Below are positions 18,087-27,082 of a DNA stretch of 64,000 bases, one piece after another; positions within the stretch are counted from its first letter, which is position 1; the number at the start of each line of letters is the position of its first letter. A program made the translations under genes and the position numbers. Below the pieces are notes generated by a model. It did no database searches. It saw nothing but the letters and a program-made list of their open reading frames with translations, and was not told the origin of the DNA. Origin of the DNA: Pseudomonadota bacterium (GTDB lineage Bacteria > Vulcanimicrobiota > Vulcanimicrobiia > Eremiobacterales > Eremiobacteraceae). Where the stretch lies: NCBI GenBank assembly GCA_021325335.1, contig JAJPHJ010000013.1, forward strand, positions 1-64,000, given 5' to 3'.

Positions 18087-18727
18087 ACTTTGAGGGCGAG
18101 CGCGACCGCGCGGACCTCTGCGACCCCTGCCTGCCGCAGCGCCTGCGCGCAAGCGGCGATCGTCGCTCCGGTCGTCACGACGTCGTCGACAAGAAGCACG
18201 CGCGCTTCACGCAAAGACTCCGCTGCCGGCGTGACCGCGAAAGCAGCCAGCACGTTCGGTCCGCGCGCCGCCAACGATAGGGAACGCTGTGCTTTGGTAT
18301 GTCTCGTGCGCACGAGCGCGTCAACTGCAAGCCGGGCGTCCATGGTCGCGACGAGACCGCGTGCGATGGCTTCAGCCTGATTGAAGCCGCGCTCGGCAAG
18401 CCGCCGCGGGTGGAGCGGCACGGGCACGACGATCTCGCCGCGACCTGCGAGTTTGTGGCCCAGGATGCTTCCCAAGGCGAACGCGGCGTGACGGCGGTTG
18501 CGGAACTTCAGATTGAGGATCGCGGTCCGCAGGGATCCGCAGTGCGGACCCAAGACCGTGACGCTCGGGATTCCGTTGCCGGCAGGTCTTGAGAGCGTTT
18601 GACGATCTTGGAACTGTCTAAGGCAGCTGGCACAGAGGTGCTCGCCATGCATCCCGCAAGCGGCGCAGCGAACGGGCAGCGCGACGTCGAAGAGAAGCCG
18701 GCAATGCCGCACAGCACGCTCGATCAC
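18083..18727 (-). CDS. ComF-family phosphoribosyltransferase-like protein
   Basis: CAACGMHGEHLCASC zinc finger; VPVPLHPRRLAERGFNQAEAIARGL; VLLVDDVVTTGATIAAC. Confidence 0.9.
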   Translation of the reverse strand: MIERAVRHCRLLFDVALPVRCAACGMHGEHLCASCLRQFQDRQTLSRPAGNGIPSVTVLGPHCGSLRTAILNLKFRNRRHAAFALGSILGHKLAGRGEIVVPVPLHPRRLAERGFNQAEAIARGLVATMDARLAVDALVRTRHTKAQRSLSLAARGPNVLAAFAVTPAAESLREARVLLVDDVVTTGATIAACAQALRQAGVAEVRAVALALKV

Positions 18728-18765
18728 GTCTTTGGTTTCCCACGGCGCGCAGCGGTGTCCAGGGC

Positions 18766-19851
18766 ATGAGCGTCGAGCGCTCCATGCGCGAGGCGTTGCG
18801 CCTCGCCCACGGATCGCGCGGCAACACGAGTCCCAACCCGGCCGTGGGCGCAGTGGTCGTCGATGCGAGCGGCGCCGTCGTGGGCTCGGGCGCCCACGAG
18901 CGCGCGGGCGCAGACCACGCCGAGGTCGTAGCGCTGCGACAGGCCGGCGAGAAGGCGCGCGGCGCAACGCTCTACGTGACGCTGGAACCCTGTCTCCACC
19001 ACGGACGCACGCCGCCATGCACGGAGGCCATCAAAGCCGCCGGCATCGCGCGCGTGGTGAGCGCGCTTGAGGACCCCGATCCGCGCGTCAAGGGAGCGGG
19101 GCACGAGCGTCTGCGCGCACTTGGCATGGAGGTCGAGGTGGGCGCGGGCGCGGCCCAGGCAGCCCAGATCAATCGCATGTACCTCCACCACCGCCGCACT
19201 GGCTTGCCGTTCGTCACGCTCAAGATGGCGCAGACGCTGAACGGAAAGATCGCGGCGAGACCGGGCGAGCGCCGTCAGCTCTCAGGAGCGCGCGCGGTGA
19301 AGGTCGTGCGCGCCATGCGCTACGAGCACGACGCGGTGATGGTGGGCGCAGGCACCGTCGTGATCGATGACCCGTTGCTGACCGTCCGTCCGTTCAAAGC
19401 TCGCGCCGTGCCGTACACGAGGATCGTCGTCGACGCCCGCGGTCGCATCCCCAGGACGGCGAAGGTGCTGCGCGATCAAAAGCGCTTCGCGACGATCGTG
19501 GCTACCACCGACCTCATGCCCGCCGCGGTCCGCGAAGATTTCGAGAAGATGGGCGTCAAGGTGTTGATCTGCGAGCGCAGCCCTGAAGGAGGCGTCCAGT
19601 TGGAAGATCTGCTGCGTAAGCTTGGAACCGACGGTATGCTGTCAATCCTCTGCGAGGGGGGTCCGACGCTGGCTGCGGCGCTTGCGGCTGGAAAACACGT
19701 CGAGGAATTTGCATGGTTGCTCGCGCCGCGGTTGCTTGCGGACATGGAATCCGTGGACGTGCTCAAGGGCACGATGGACGTTGCGCTCGAGATCGACTCG
19801 ATGAAGCACGTCGGCGAGGATTGGCTCGTGACCGCAAAACGGGGCGAGTAG
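18766..19851 (+). CDS. ribD: Bifunctional diaminohydroxyphosphoribosylaminopyrimidine deaminase/reductase
   Basis: MSVERSMREALRLAHGSRGNTSPNPAVGAVVVD...HAEVVAL...TLYVTLEPCLHHGRTPPCTEAI. Confidence 0.95.
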   Translation: MSVERSMREALRLAHGSRGNTSPNPAVGAVVVDASGAVVGSGAHERAGADHAEVVALRQAGEKARGATLYVTLEPCLHHGRTPPCTEAIKAAGIARVVSALEDPDPRVKGAGHERLRALGMEVEVGAGAAQAAQINRMYLHHRRTGLPFVTLKMAQTLNGKIAARPGERRQLSGARAVKVVRAMRYEHDAVMVGAGTVVIDDPLLTVRPFKARAVPYTRIVVDARGRIPRTAKVLRDQKRFATIVATTDLMPAAVREDFEKMGVKVLICERSPEGGVQLEDLLRKLGTDGMLSILCEGGPTLAAALAAGKHVEEFAWLLAPRLLADMESVDVLKGTMDVALEIDSMKHVGEDWLVTAKRGE

Positions 19852-19852
19852 G

Positions 19853-20455
19853 ATGTTCACCGGTCTCGTTTCGGACCTGGTGTCCGTTGTCAACACGAGC
19901 CCGCACGACGGTGGCTGCGAGCTCACGGTGGCTCGGCCGGCGTCGGCTCGGCCGCTCGCACCCGGCGATAGCGTCGCGATCAACGGCGTATGTCTGACCG
20001 CGAAAAGCATTACGCCTGCCGAGGTCGCGTTCGACGTCGTGCCGGAGACGCTTTCGCGCACCAATCTCGGAGCGCTGAACGCTGGCGACGCGGTCAATTG
20101 GGAACCAAGCCTGCGGATCGGCGATCAGGTGGGTGGCCACATGGTCTATGGTCACGTCGACGCGACCTGCCAGATCCTGACCAAAGAGGCGGAAGGCCAA
20201 GGCTTCCGCATGTGGTGCTCGACGCCGCGCGGCCTCGCGCCGCTCGTCGTCGAAAAGGGCTATGTCTGTCTCGACGGCGTGAGCCTGACGGTCGCGCAAA
20301 CCGCATCCGGCCGCTTCGCCGTGGCCCTCGTACCGGAGACGCTAAAACGCACAACCCTGGGGCGGAAAACGACCGGCGTTTCCTTAAATATAGAAGTCGA
20401 CCCGGTCGCCCGCTACGTGGCCGCACAGCTCCGAAGCTCGCGCCGGGAATCCTGA
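19853..20455 (+). CDS. ribE: Riboflavin synthase
   Basis: MFTGLVSDLVSVV...GDSVAINGVCLTAKSI...GGHMVYGHVDATCQI. Confidence 0.93.
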   Translation: MFTGLVSDLVSVVNTSPHDGGCELTVARPASARPLAPGDSVAINGVCLTAKSITPAEVAFDVVPETLSRTNLGALNAGDAVNWEPSLRIGDQVGGHMVYGHVDATCQILTKEAEGQGFRMWCSTPRGLAPLVVEKGYVCLDGVSLTVAQTASGRFAVALVPETLKRTTLGRKTTGVSLNIEVDPVARYVAAQLRSSRRES

Positions 20456-20475
20456 CCGCAGCTCCGAGGACTCTC

Positions 20476-21714
20476 ATGCCGCTCGCCACCATCGAAGAAG
20501 CCATCGCCGACATTCGCTCGGGCAAGATGGTCATCGTCATGGACGATGAGGATCGCGAGAACGAAGGCGATCTGACGATGGCCGCGCAGATGGTCACGCC
20601 GGACGCCATCAATTTCATGACCAAGTTCGGCCGCGGGTTGATCTGCGTGCCGATAATCGGCAAGCGCCTCGACGAGCTCCACATCCCCATGATGGTCAGC
20701 GAGAACACCTCCCGCTTGGAGACGGCGTTCACGGTCTCCATCGAAGCGCGTCTTCGCACGACCACGGGCATTTCGGCCTTCGATCGAGCCACGACGATCA
20801 CCGCATTGCTCGACCCGCACGCCAAACCGGGCGATTTCGTCTGTCCTGGCCACACCTTTCCGCTGCGAGCTCGCGACGGTGGCGTGCTCGTGCGCGCGGG
20901 CCAGACGGAAGCCGCGGTCGATCTGGCACGACTCGCCGGCCTCTATCCCGCGGGCATCATCTGCGAGATCCTCGCCGATGACGGCACGATGATGCGCCGG
21001 GCCGCGCTCGAGCGTTTCGGGGCAGAGCACAATCTCAAGATCATCACGGTCAAGGATCTCATCGCCTATCGCATGCGCCACGAGCAGCTCGTCAAGCGCA
21101 TCGCGGAGTTCCGGCTGCCGACGCGCTACGGACAGTTCACAGGCTATGGCTACGAGTCGCTCGTAGACGGGGCATGCCATGTCGCGATGGTCATGGGGGA
21201 CCTCGGGAACGGCAAGGATGTGCTCGTGCGCGTGCACTCCGAATGTTTGACCGGTGACGTGCTGGGCAGCCGCCGCTGCGACTGCGCCGCCCAGCGCGAC
21301 GCCGCGCTGCAGATCATCGCGAAAGCCGGGCGAGGCGTTTTCCTGTACCTGCACCAAGAAGGCCGCGGTATCGGGCTCGCCAACAAGCTCCGCGCGTACG
21401 AATTGCAAGACCAAGGCGCCGACACGGCTGAAGCCAACGAAAGGCTTGGCTTGCCCGTCGACAAGCGCGACTATGGCATCGGTTCGCAGATCCTCCACGA
21501 TCTCGGCGTTCGAGAGATGAAGATCATCACGAACAATCCGCGCAAGATCGTGGGACTTGAGGGATACGGGCTGAAGATGACTGGACGCGTCCCGCTGATC
21601 ATGGATAGCGATGAGTTCAACGCTCCGTATCTGCAGACCAAGCGCGACAAGCTCGGCCACCTCATCGACCTCGACGAAATCGCACCTGCGAAGAGCAAAG
21701 CGGTCGAAGGCTAG
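20476..21714 (+). CDS. ribBA: Bifunctional DHBP synthase/GTP cyclohydrolase II
   Basis: ATIEEAIADIRSGKMVIVMDDEDRENEGDL...RVHSECLTGDVLGSRRCDCAAQRDAAL...YLHQEGRGIGLANKLRAY. Confidence 0.95.
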   Translation: MPLATIEEAIADIRSGKMVIVMDDEDRENEGDLTMAAQMVTPDAINFMTKFGRGLICVPIIGKRLDELHIPMMVSENTSRLETAFTVSIEARLRTTTGISAFDRATTITALLDPHAKPGDFVCPGHTFPLRARDGGVLVRAGQTEAAVDLARLAGLYPAGIICEILADDGTMMRRAALERFGAEHNLKIITVKDLIAYRMRHEQLVKRIAEFRLPTRYGQFTGYGYESLVDGACHVAMVMGDLGNGKDVLVRVHSECLTGDVLGSRRCDCAAQRDAALQIIAKAGRGVFLYLHQEGRGIGLANKLRAYELQDQGADTAEANERLGLPVDKRDYGIGSQILHDLGVREMKIITNNPRKIVGLEGYGLKMTGRVPLIMDSDEFNAPYLQTKRDKLGHLIDLDEIAPAKSKAVEG

Positions 21715-21718
21715 GCGC

Positions 21719-22189
21719 TTGCGGTTCGCCATCGTCCGCGCGCTCTTCAACAGCGACATCACCGGGCGGCTCTTGACGGGCGCCCAACGCGCGTTGAAAA
21801 ACGCCCGCGTCACCGCTCGCGATATCGATGTGTACGACGTTCCGGGATCGTTCGAATTGCCGCTTGCGGCGCTGTGGCTCGCTCAGTCGAAGAAGTACGA
21901 CGCGATCGTGTGTCTCGGCTGTATCATCAAAGGCGAGACGCCGCATTTCTACTACGTCGCCGCGCGAACTGCCGACGGCATCGCCGAAGTGGGCCTGCGC
22001 ACGGGCGTGCCCGTCATCTTCGGCGTGCTCACGACGGAGAACGTGCGCCAGGCGCTCGCACGCGCAGCCGATGTGGACACCGGTCGGCTCGATCACGCCA
22101 CAAGAAAGAAACGGACGAACAAAGGCTACGAAGCGGCTCAAAGCGCGCTCGCCATGGCTTCGTTGCGCCGGAAGCTCGAACGCACATGA
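21719..22189 (+). CDS. ribH: 6,7-dimethyl-8-ribityllumazine synthase
   Basis: RFAIVRALFNSDITGRLLTGA...VPGSFELPLAALWLAQ...CLGCIIKGETPHFYYV...PVIFGVLTTENVRQA. TTG start with SD-like GAAGG inferred. Confidence 0.88.
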   Translation: MRFAIVRALFNSDITGRLLTGAQRALKNARVTARDIDVYDVPGSFELPLAALWLAQSKKYDAIVCLGCIIKGETPHFYYVAARTADGIAEVGLRTGVPVIFGVLTTENVRQALARAADVDTGRLDHATRKKRTNKGYEAAQSALAMASLRRKLERT

Positions 22190-22194
22190 TGAAT

Positions 22195-22220
22195 GTAGGT
22201 CGCGTAAATTTATTTGCGCG
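22195..22220. repeat. REP-like hairpin, single copy (GTAG head)
   Basis: GAATGTAGGT-CGCGTAAAT TT ATTTGCGCG: 9-bp stem with one G.U, between ribH and mtnA. Confidence 0.7.
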
Positions 22221-22238
22221 CATCACCGGACGCGCCGC

Positions 22239-23333
22239 GTGAAGCCGGCGCACATCAGCTATCATCCCGGCACGCTGCGCCTACTCGACCAGACGCAGCT
22301 GCCGGCCGCGACCATCTTCTTGGACCTGCAGACGCTTTTTGAAGTGGCCGCGGCCATCAAGGAGTTGCGCGTTCGCGGCGCTCCAGCGATCGGCATCACG
22401 GCCGCGTATGCGATGGCGATCGAAGCGCACGAGCTTGCCCGCCAATCCCTTGACGCCGCCACTTTTTTGCAACGCGTGCAACGAGCGGGGACGGCCCTCA
22501 TCGCCGTTCGACCAACCGCCGTCAACCTCGCGTGGGCGGTTCGGAGACAGGAGAAAACGGCGCAAGAGATGCTCGCCGCCGGCTCGACGCCTGCGGAAGT
22601 GGCGACCGCTTTGGATGAGGTGGCCCAAGTGATCCATCGAGAGGACATCGAGTCATGCCGGCGCATCGGCGATCACGGCGCATCCTTCCTTAAGAATTTG
22701 CGCGGCGGACAACCGCAAAGAGTCCTCACCCATTGCAACACAGGCGATCTCGCGACCGGCGGGTATGGAACCGCGCTCGGCGTCATCCGCTCGCTTTGGG
22801 CAAGCGGTCACTTGCAGCAGGTCTTCGTCGGGGAGACGAGACCCGTGTTGCAAGGCGCACGCCTGACGGCATGGGAGCTCGTGCAGGACGATATCCCTCA
22901 CACGCTCATCACGGACAGCATGGCCGCGCATTTCATGCAGCGTGGCGAGATCGACGCGGTTATCGTCGGCGCCGACCGTATCGCACGCAACGGCGACGTC
23001 GCAAACAAGATCGGGACCTACGCATTGGCCGTGGCGGCCGGCGCCCATGGAATACCATTTCTCGTCGCGGCACCGCTGTCTACGTTCGATCCAGACCTCG
23101 CACGCGGGGACGAGATCGTCATCGAGCAACGCGGCCCGGACGAAGTGACGAGCTTCGCCGGCGCGCGCTCGAGCCCGCCAGAGACGCAAGCCGCAAACCC
23201 CTCGTTCGACGTCACCCCTGCGCAGCGCATCCGTGCGATCGTGACCGAGCGCGGAGCAATCGAGGCGCCATTCGGGCCGGCCATCGAGCGCTTGTTGACC
23301 TCTGCCCCGGCGGCCGCAAAGGCGCGCACGTGA
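22239..23333 (+). CDS. mtnA: S-methyl-5-thioribose-1-phosphate isomerase
   Basis: IKELRVRGAPAIGITAAYAM...LTHCNTGDLATGGYGTALGVIR...VGETRPVLQGARLTAWEL...GADRIARNGDVANKIGTY. Confidence 0.93.
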   Translation: MKPAHISYHPGTLRLLDQTQLPAATIFLDLQTLFEVAAAIKELRVRGAPAIGITAAYAMAIEAHELARQSLDAATFLQRVQRAGTALIAVRPTAVNLAWAVRRQEKTAQEMLAAGSTPAEVATALDEVAQVIHREDIESCRRIGDHGASFLKNLRGGQPQRVLTHCNTGDLATGGYGTALGVIRSLWASGHLQQVFVGETRPVLQGARLTAWELVQDDIPHTLITDSMAAHFMQRGEIDAVIVGADRIARNGDVANKIGTYALAVAAGAHGIPFLVAAPLSTFDPDLARGDEIVIEQRGPDEVTSFAGARSSPPETQAANPSFDVTPAQRIRAIVTERGAIEAPFGPAIERLLTSAPAAAKART

Positions 23334-24358
23334 GTCCGGCCGCAGGCCTTCGCAAACTCGGCTACTTGCCATACATCACGGCGCCGCCGGCACCACCCCC
23401 GCTCGTGATCATCGCCGGCAAAGAGCACCTTTTGGCCGATGAGATCCTTCGCTCGATCGTCGAAAGCGCATTGCCTGACGAATCCTTGCGACCGCTCAAC
23501 GTGGACACGATCGATGCGGCCGTCACCACCGATTTTGACGATCTGCCGGAGAAGCTCCACGCGCTTCCGTTCTTGGCGGAACGGCGGGTCGTGACCATTC
23601 GGGGCGCTGCTGAGATGCGCAACGACGACCGCATCGCGTTGCGCGACGCGATCGGCGCGATTCCAGAACAATCACTGCTCGTGATCGACGACTCCGGCGA
23701 ACCCAGAGCGCAGCGAGGAAAGGCGCCCAAAGACAAGGTCGACTCCGCGGGTTTTGCCAGCGGCCAGGTCAGCGCGCTCCTCATCGACACCTCTCTCGCT
23801 CCTGCAGACCGCGAGCGCTACATCGACCGGTACGCGGGATCCATCGGCATCTCGGTAGACGCGGGGGCGCGCCGCTATCTCGGCGGATTCGACAGCGTCG
23901 ATGAGATCCGCAATGCGCTCGATCGCCTCGCCCTCATGGGCAAGAAGATCACGAAAGCAGCGGCCGAGGAATACGTGAAGCCTCCCGGAGATCCGAAACT
24001 GTGGGATCTCGGAAACGCAGTTGCGCGCGGCGACCTGGACGCCGCCATCCGCCTCGCCCACGAAATCGTCGCGCGGCCCGATGATTCCCCCGGTCCTCTC
24101 ATCTGGCTCGCCGGCGATGCGCAGATAGCGTGGGAGTTAACGAACGGCAGCGACCCCAACAGCTGGGCGGCGGCGACGGGGCAATCCGCTTTCCGCGCCA
24201 TCAAGCTCTGGGATTTCGCGCGCAAGCGCTCGCTGCAACAGGCCAGGGACAACGTGCGTCTCACCATGCGCGTCCTCGAGGACTCGCTCACCGGAAAGCG
24301 CGCCGGAGACCAAGCTCTCGACGAATTGATCATCCGCCTCTGCACCCAGAAGCCGTAA
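23330..24358 (+). CDS. holA: DNA polymerase III subunit delta
   Basis: About 342 aa, PPLVIIAGKEHLLADEILRSIV...RRVVTIRGAAE...LDRLALMGKKITKAAAEEYV; GTGA overlap with mtnA. Confidence 0.75.
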   Translation: MSPAAGLRKLGYLPYITAPPAPPPLVIIAGKEHLLADEILRSIVESALPDESLRPLNVDTIDAAVTTDFDDLPEKLHALPFLAERRVVTIRGAAEMRNDDRIALRDAIGAIPEQSLLVIDDSGEPRAQRGKAPKDKVDSAGFASGQVSALLIDTSLAPADRERYIDRYAGSIGISVDAGARRYLGGFDSVDEIRNALDRLALMGKKITKAAAEEYVKPPGDPKLWDLGNAVARGDLDAAIRLAHEIVARPDDSPGPLIWLAGDAQIAWELTNGSDPNSWAAATGQSAFRAIKLWDFARKRSLQQARDNVRLTMRVLEDSLTGKRAGDQALDELIIRLCTQKP

Positions 24359-24413
24359 GGGGCGGAGAACCTGTTCGGTCCTCCGAAATTTTCGTTCGCA
24401 TGAGAGTCGAAGC

Positions 24414-25811
24414 GTGAGCGACTCCTACCAATCCCCATTTTCGTGGCGATATGGGCGTGCAGAAATGCGCGCGCTCTTCTCGGATGCGACAAAACGACGC
24501 ATGTGGCGCAAGCTCTGGGTCGCGCTCGCACAGGCGCAGTCAAAGGCAGGTCTCGTGAGCGAAGCCGAGCTCGCCGATATGCGCTCTCATATGGAAGAAG
24601 TCGACATCGACGCCGCACATGCGATCGAGGCGGAGATCGGCCACGACCTCATGGCCGAGTTGCGCGTCTTCGCATCGCAGGCGAAGATCGGCGGCGGTAA
24701 GCTGCATCTCGGTGCCACCTCGATGGACGTCGAGGACAACGTCGAGACAGCGCGCATGAAGGCGGCGCTGACCTTGCTGCTCGGCGCGATCCGCGATCTC
24801 TTGCGCGCGTTCGCCGACAAGATCGAAGAGCACGCCGACCTGCCGTGCATGGCTTACACGCATCTGCAAGCCGCCGAACCCACGACCCTCGGCATGCGCG
24901 TCGCGATGTGGGCGCAAGATCTCATGTTGGACTACGAGGAACTGCGCCGGGTCGCGGCCTGGCTGCCGAGCAAGGGGCTGCGCGGAGCTGTCGGCACGTC
25001 AGCATCCTACGAGGCGCTCTTGGGCGGCGCCGGTCGCGATCCCGACGATCTAGAACGCGACGTGCTCGCGGCATTCGATCTTCAGTCCGTCGTCGTGAGC
25101 GGCCAGACCTATCCGCGCAAGCTCGACTACATCGTGCTGGCCGCGATCGCCGGATTCGCGGCATCGTGCTCGAAGTTCGCCTTCGACGTGCGTGTGCTGG
25201 CCTCGAGCCCGTTTGGAGAGCTCGGCGAGCCGTTCGGGCGCATGCAAGTCGGTTCGTCGGCCATGCCCTTCAAGCGCAATCCGGTGCTGTGCGAGCGCAT
25301 CAACTCGATCGCCCGCATCCCTCCGGCGCATGCCCAGATCGCATGGCAGAACGCGGCCGACAATCTTCTGGAGCGCACGCTCGATGACTCGGCGAACCGG
25401 CGTACGATCATCCCGGAGTCATTTCTCGCCGCGGACGAACTGGCTTCGCTCGTCGGCAAGGTGATCGGCGGCTTGCGCGTGGACAAAGCCGCAATCGCGC
25501 GCAACCTGGCCCGCTTCGGACCTTTTGCCTGCACCGAGGCGGTGCTCATGGCGGCGGCGCGGGCGGGCGCGGACCGCCAAGCGTTGCACGAACGGCTGCG
25601 CGAACTGTCGATGAAGGCGTGGGCCGATCTCGAAACGGGCGGGGCGAACCCATTAGACCGTCTGCTGCACGAGGACGAGCTCATCGGGCGGTACCTCAAA
25701 CCGGCCCAGCTCGACCGCGCGATGAAAGTAGAAGCGCATACAGGGCTTGCGGCCTCACGGGCTCGAAAATTGGTTGCATCGCTACGCGCGCTGGTAAAGG
25801 AAAAAGGATGA
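24414..25811 (+). CDS. purB: Adenylosuccinate lyase
   Basis: FSWRYGRAEMRALFSDATKRRMWRKLWVALA...GATSMDVEDN...VGSSAMPFKRNPVLCERI. Confidence 0.92.
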   Translation: MSDSYQSPFSWRYGRAEMRALFSDATKRRMWRKLWVALAQAQSKAGLVSEAELADMRSHMEEVDIDAAHAIEAEIGHDLMAELRVFASQAKIGGGKLHLGATSMDVEDNVETARMKAALTLLLGAIRDLLRAFADKIEEHADLPCMAYTHLQAAEPTTLGMRVAMWAQDLMLDYEELRRVAAWLPSKGLRGAVGTSASYEALLGGAGRDPDDLERDVLAAFDLQSVVVSGQTYPRKLDYIVLAAIAGFAASCSKFAFDVRVLASSPFGELGEPFGRMQVGSSAMPFKRNPVLCERINSIARIPPAHAQIAWQNAADNLLERTLDDSANRRTIIPESFLAADELASLVGKVIGGLRVDKAAIARNLARFGPFACTEAVLMAAARAGADRQALHERLRELSMKAWADLETGGANPLDRLLHEDELIGRYLKPAQLDRAMKVEAHTGLAASRARKLVASLRALVKEKG

Positions 25812-27082
25812 ACAAAGGCGCTGAGGTCGGTCGCGGAAAGACGAAAGTGCTCTACCAGAACCCAGGACTTGCCGAGACGCTCGTCGTCGTGCAGCAGGAC
25901 AGCATCACGGCCGGCGACGGGGCCAAGCGCCATACGATCGCCGGCAAAGGCAGGCTCGCTGCGCTCACCACGAGCCGGGTCTACCGTCTGCTCAACGCGG
26001 CCGGGATTCCCACGCACTTCATAAGCGGCGGCGAAGACGAAGACCAAAACGAGATGGTCGTGCGCCAGTGCGAGATGATCCCCATCGAGGTGGTCGTGCG
26101 CGGCATCGCTGCGGGCTCCTACCTCAAGCGCAATCCGGGCGTGAAGTCCGGCACCATTTTTGCCCCGCGCGTGGTCGAGTATTTCTTCAAGGACGACGCG
26201 CGCCACGACCCGCAATACACGGCCGAACAGATCGTCGAGGAGAAGATCGCGACAACCCACGAGGTCGCGCTCATGTCCGACTACGCGCGCTTGGTCTTCG
26301 ACATCTTGGCCCACGCTTGGCGGCTGCAGGACGTACTGCTCGTGGACCTCAAGGTCGAGTTCGGACGCGCCAAGTCCAAAGACGGCGCCAGCGAGATCGT
26401 GCTCGCGGACGTCATCGACAACGATTCGTGGCGCATCTGGCCCGCGGGCGACCAGGCGCTCATGCTCGACAAACAGATCTATCGCAACATCGCGGCGCCC
26501 AGCGCTTCGGATCTCGACGCGGTGAAATCGAAGTATGAAGAGGTCGCCGAACGGGTCGGGCGTTTCGCGCGGCGCTCCGGCGGGTTCGTCTCCATCATCA
26601 TGGGATCGGCGTCGGACAAAGGTCACGCCGACAAGATCGCGGCGGCGCTCGACGGGTTCGGCGTGCCCTCGCGTCAGAACGTCGCGTCCGCGCACAAGAC
26701 CCCGCTCTTCGCCCTCCAAAAAGTCCAGCAAGTCGACAACATGCTCGGCCGGGTGGTGTTCATCACCATCGCGGGGCGCAGCAACGCGCTGTCAGCGTTC
26801 GTCGATGCGGCGACCGCGAATCCGGTCATCGCGAGCCCAGTGCTCGGATCCACGTGGGGCGGCATGGAAGTCTTGTCGAGTTTGGCGTTGCCCGGCGGCG
26901 TCGCGAGCATGGTCGTCCTGGACGCGGAGAACGCTGCGCTCGCGGCCGCGAAGATCTTGGCAGCCGACGATTCGGTGATCTTTGGGCGGGTCGTGGTGAA
27001 GCAATACCGCAATCGGATGCAGATCCAAGAATCGGACGCTCGGCAGAACGCTCCCGCGGGGAACGGCAAAGCGGGCGCCTGA
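25808..27082 (+). CDS. Fused SAICAR synthetase (PurC) and class II-like AIR carboxylase (PurE)
   Basis: N-terminal PurC: GRGKTKVLY...VVVRGIAAGSYLKRNPGVKSG. C-terminal PurE: IIMGSASDKGHADKIAAALDGFGVPSRQNVASAHKT...VFITIAGRSNALSAFVDAATANPVIASP (class II-type AGRSN motif). Confidence 0.92.
   Translation: MNKGAEVGRGKTKVLYQNPGLAETLVVVQQDSITAGDGAKRHTIAGKGRLAALTTSRVYRLLNAAGIPTHFISGGEDEDQNEMVVRQCEMIPIEVVVRGIAAGSYLKRNPGVKSGTIFAPRVVEYFFKDDARHDPQYTAEQIVEEKIATTHEVALMSDYARLVFDILAHAWRLQDVLLVDLKVEFGRAKSKDGASEIVLADVIDNDSWRIWPAGDQALMLDKQIYRNIAAPSASDLDAVKSKYEEVAERVGRFARRSGGFVSIIMGSASDKGHADKIAAALDGFGVPSRQNVASAHKTPLFALQKVQQVDNMLGRVVFITIAGRSNALSAFVDAATANPVIASPVLGSTWGGMEVLSSLALPGGVASMVVLDAENAALAAAKILAADDSVIFGRVVVKQYRNRMQIQESDARQNAPAGNGKAGA

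Noticed and set aside
20413-21813. 466-aa antisense ORF opposite ribBA
   Set aside because: The plus strand encodes clear RibBA; the antisense translation has no recognisable domain. This is a common artefact in GC-rich DNA.
24359-24400. Imperfect hairpin ggagaacctgttcggtcctcc before purB as a purine riboswitch or leader
   Set aside because: About 55 nt between holA and purB is too short for a purine aptamer; one stem mismatch and a weak T run make it at most a possible terminator.
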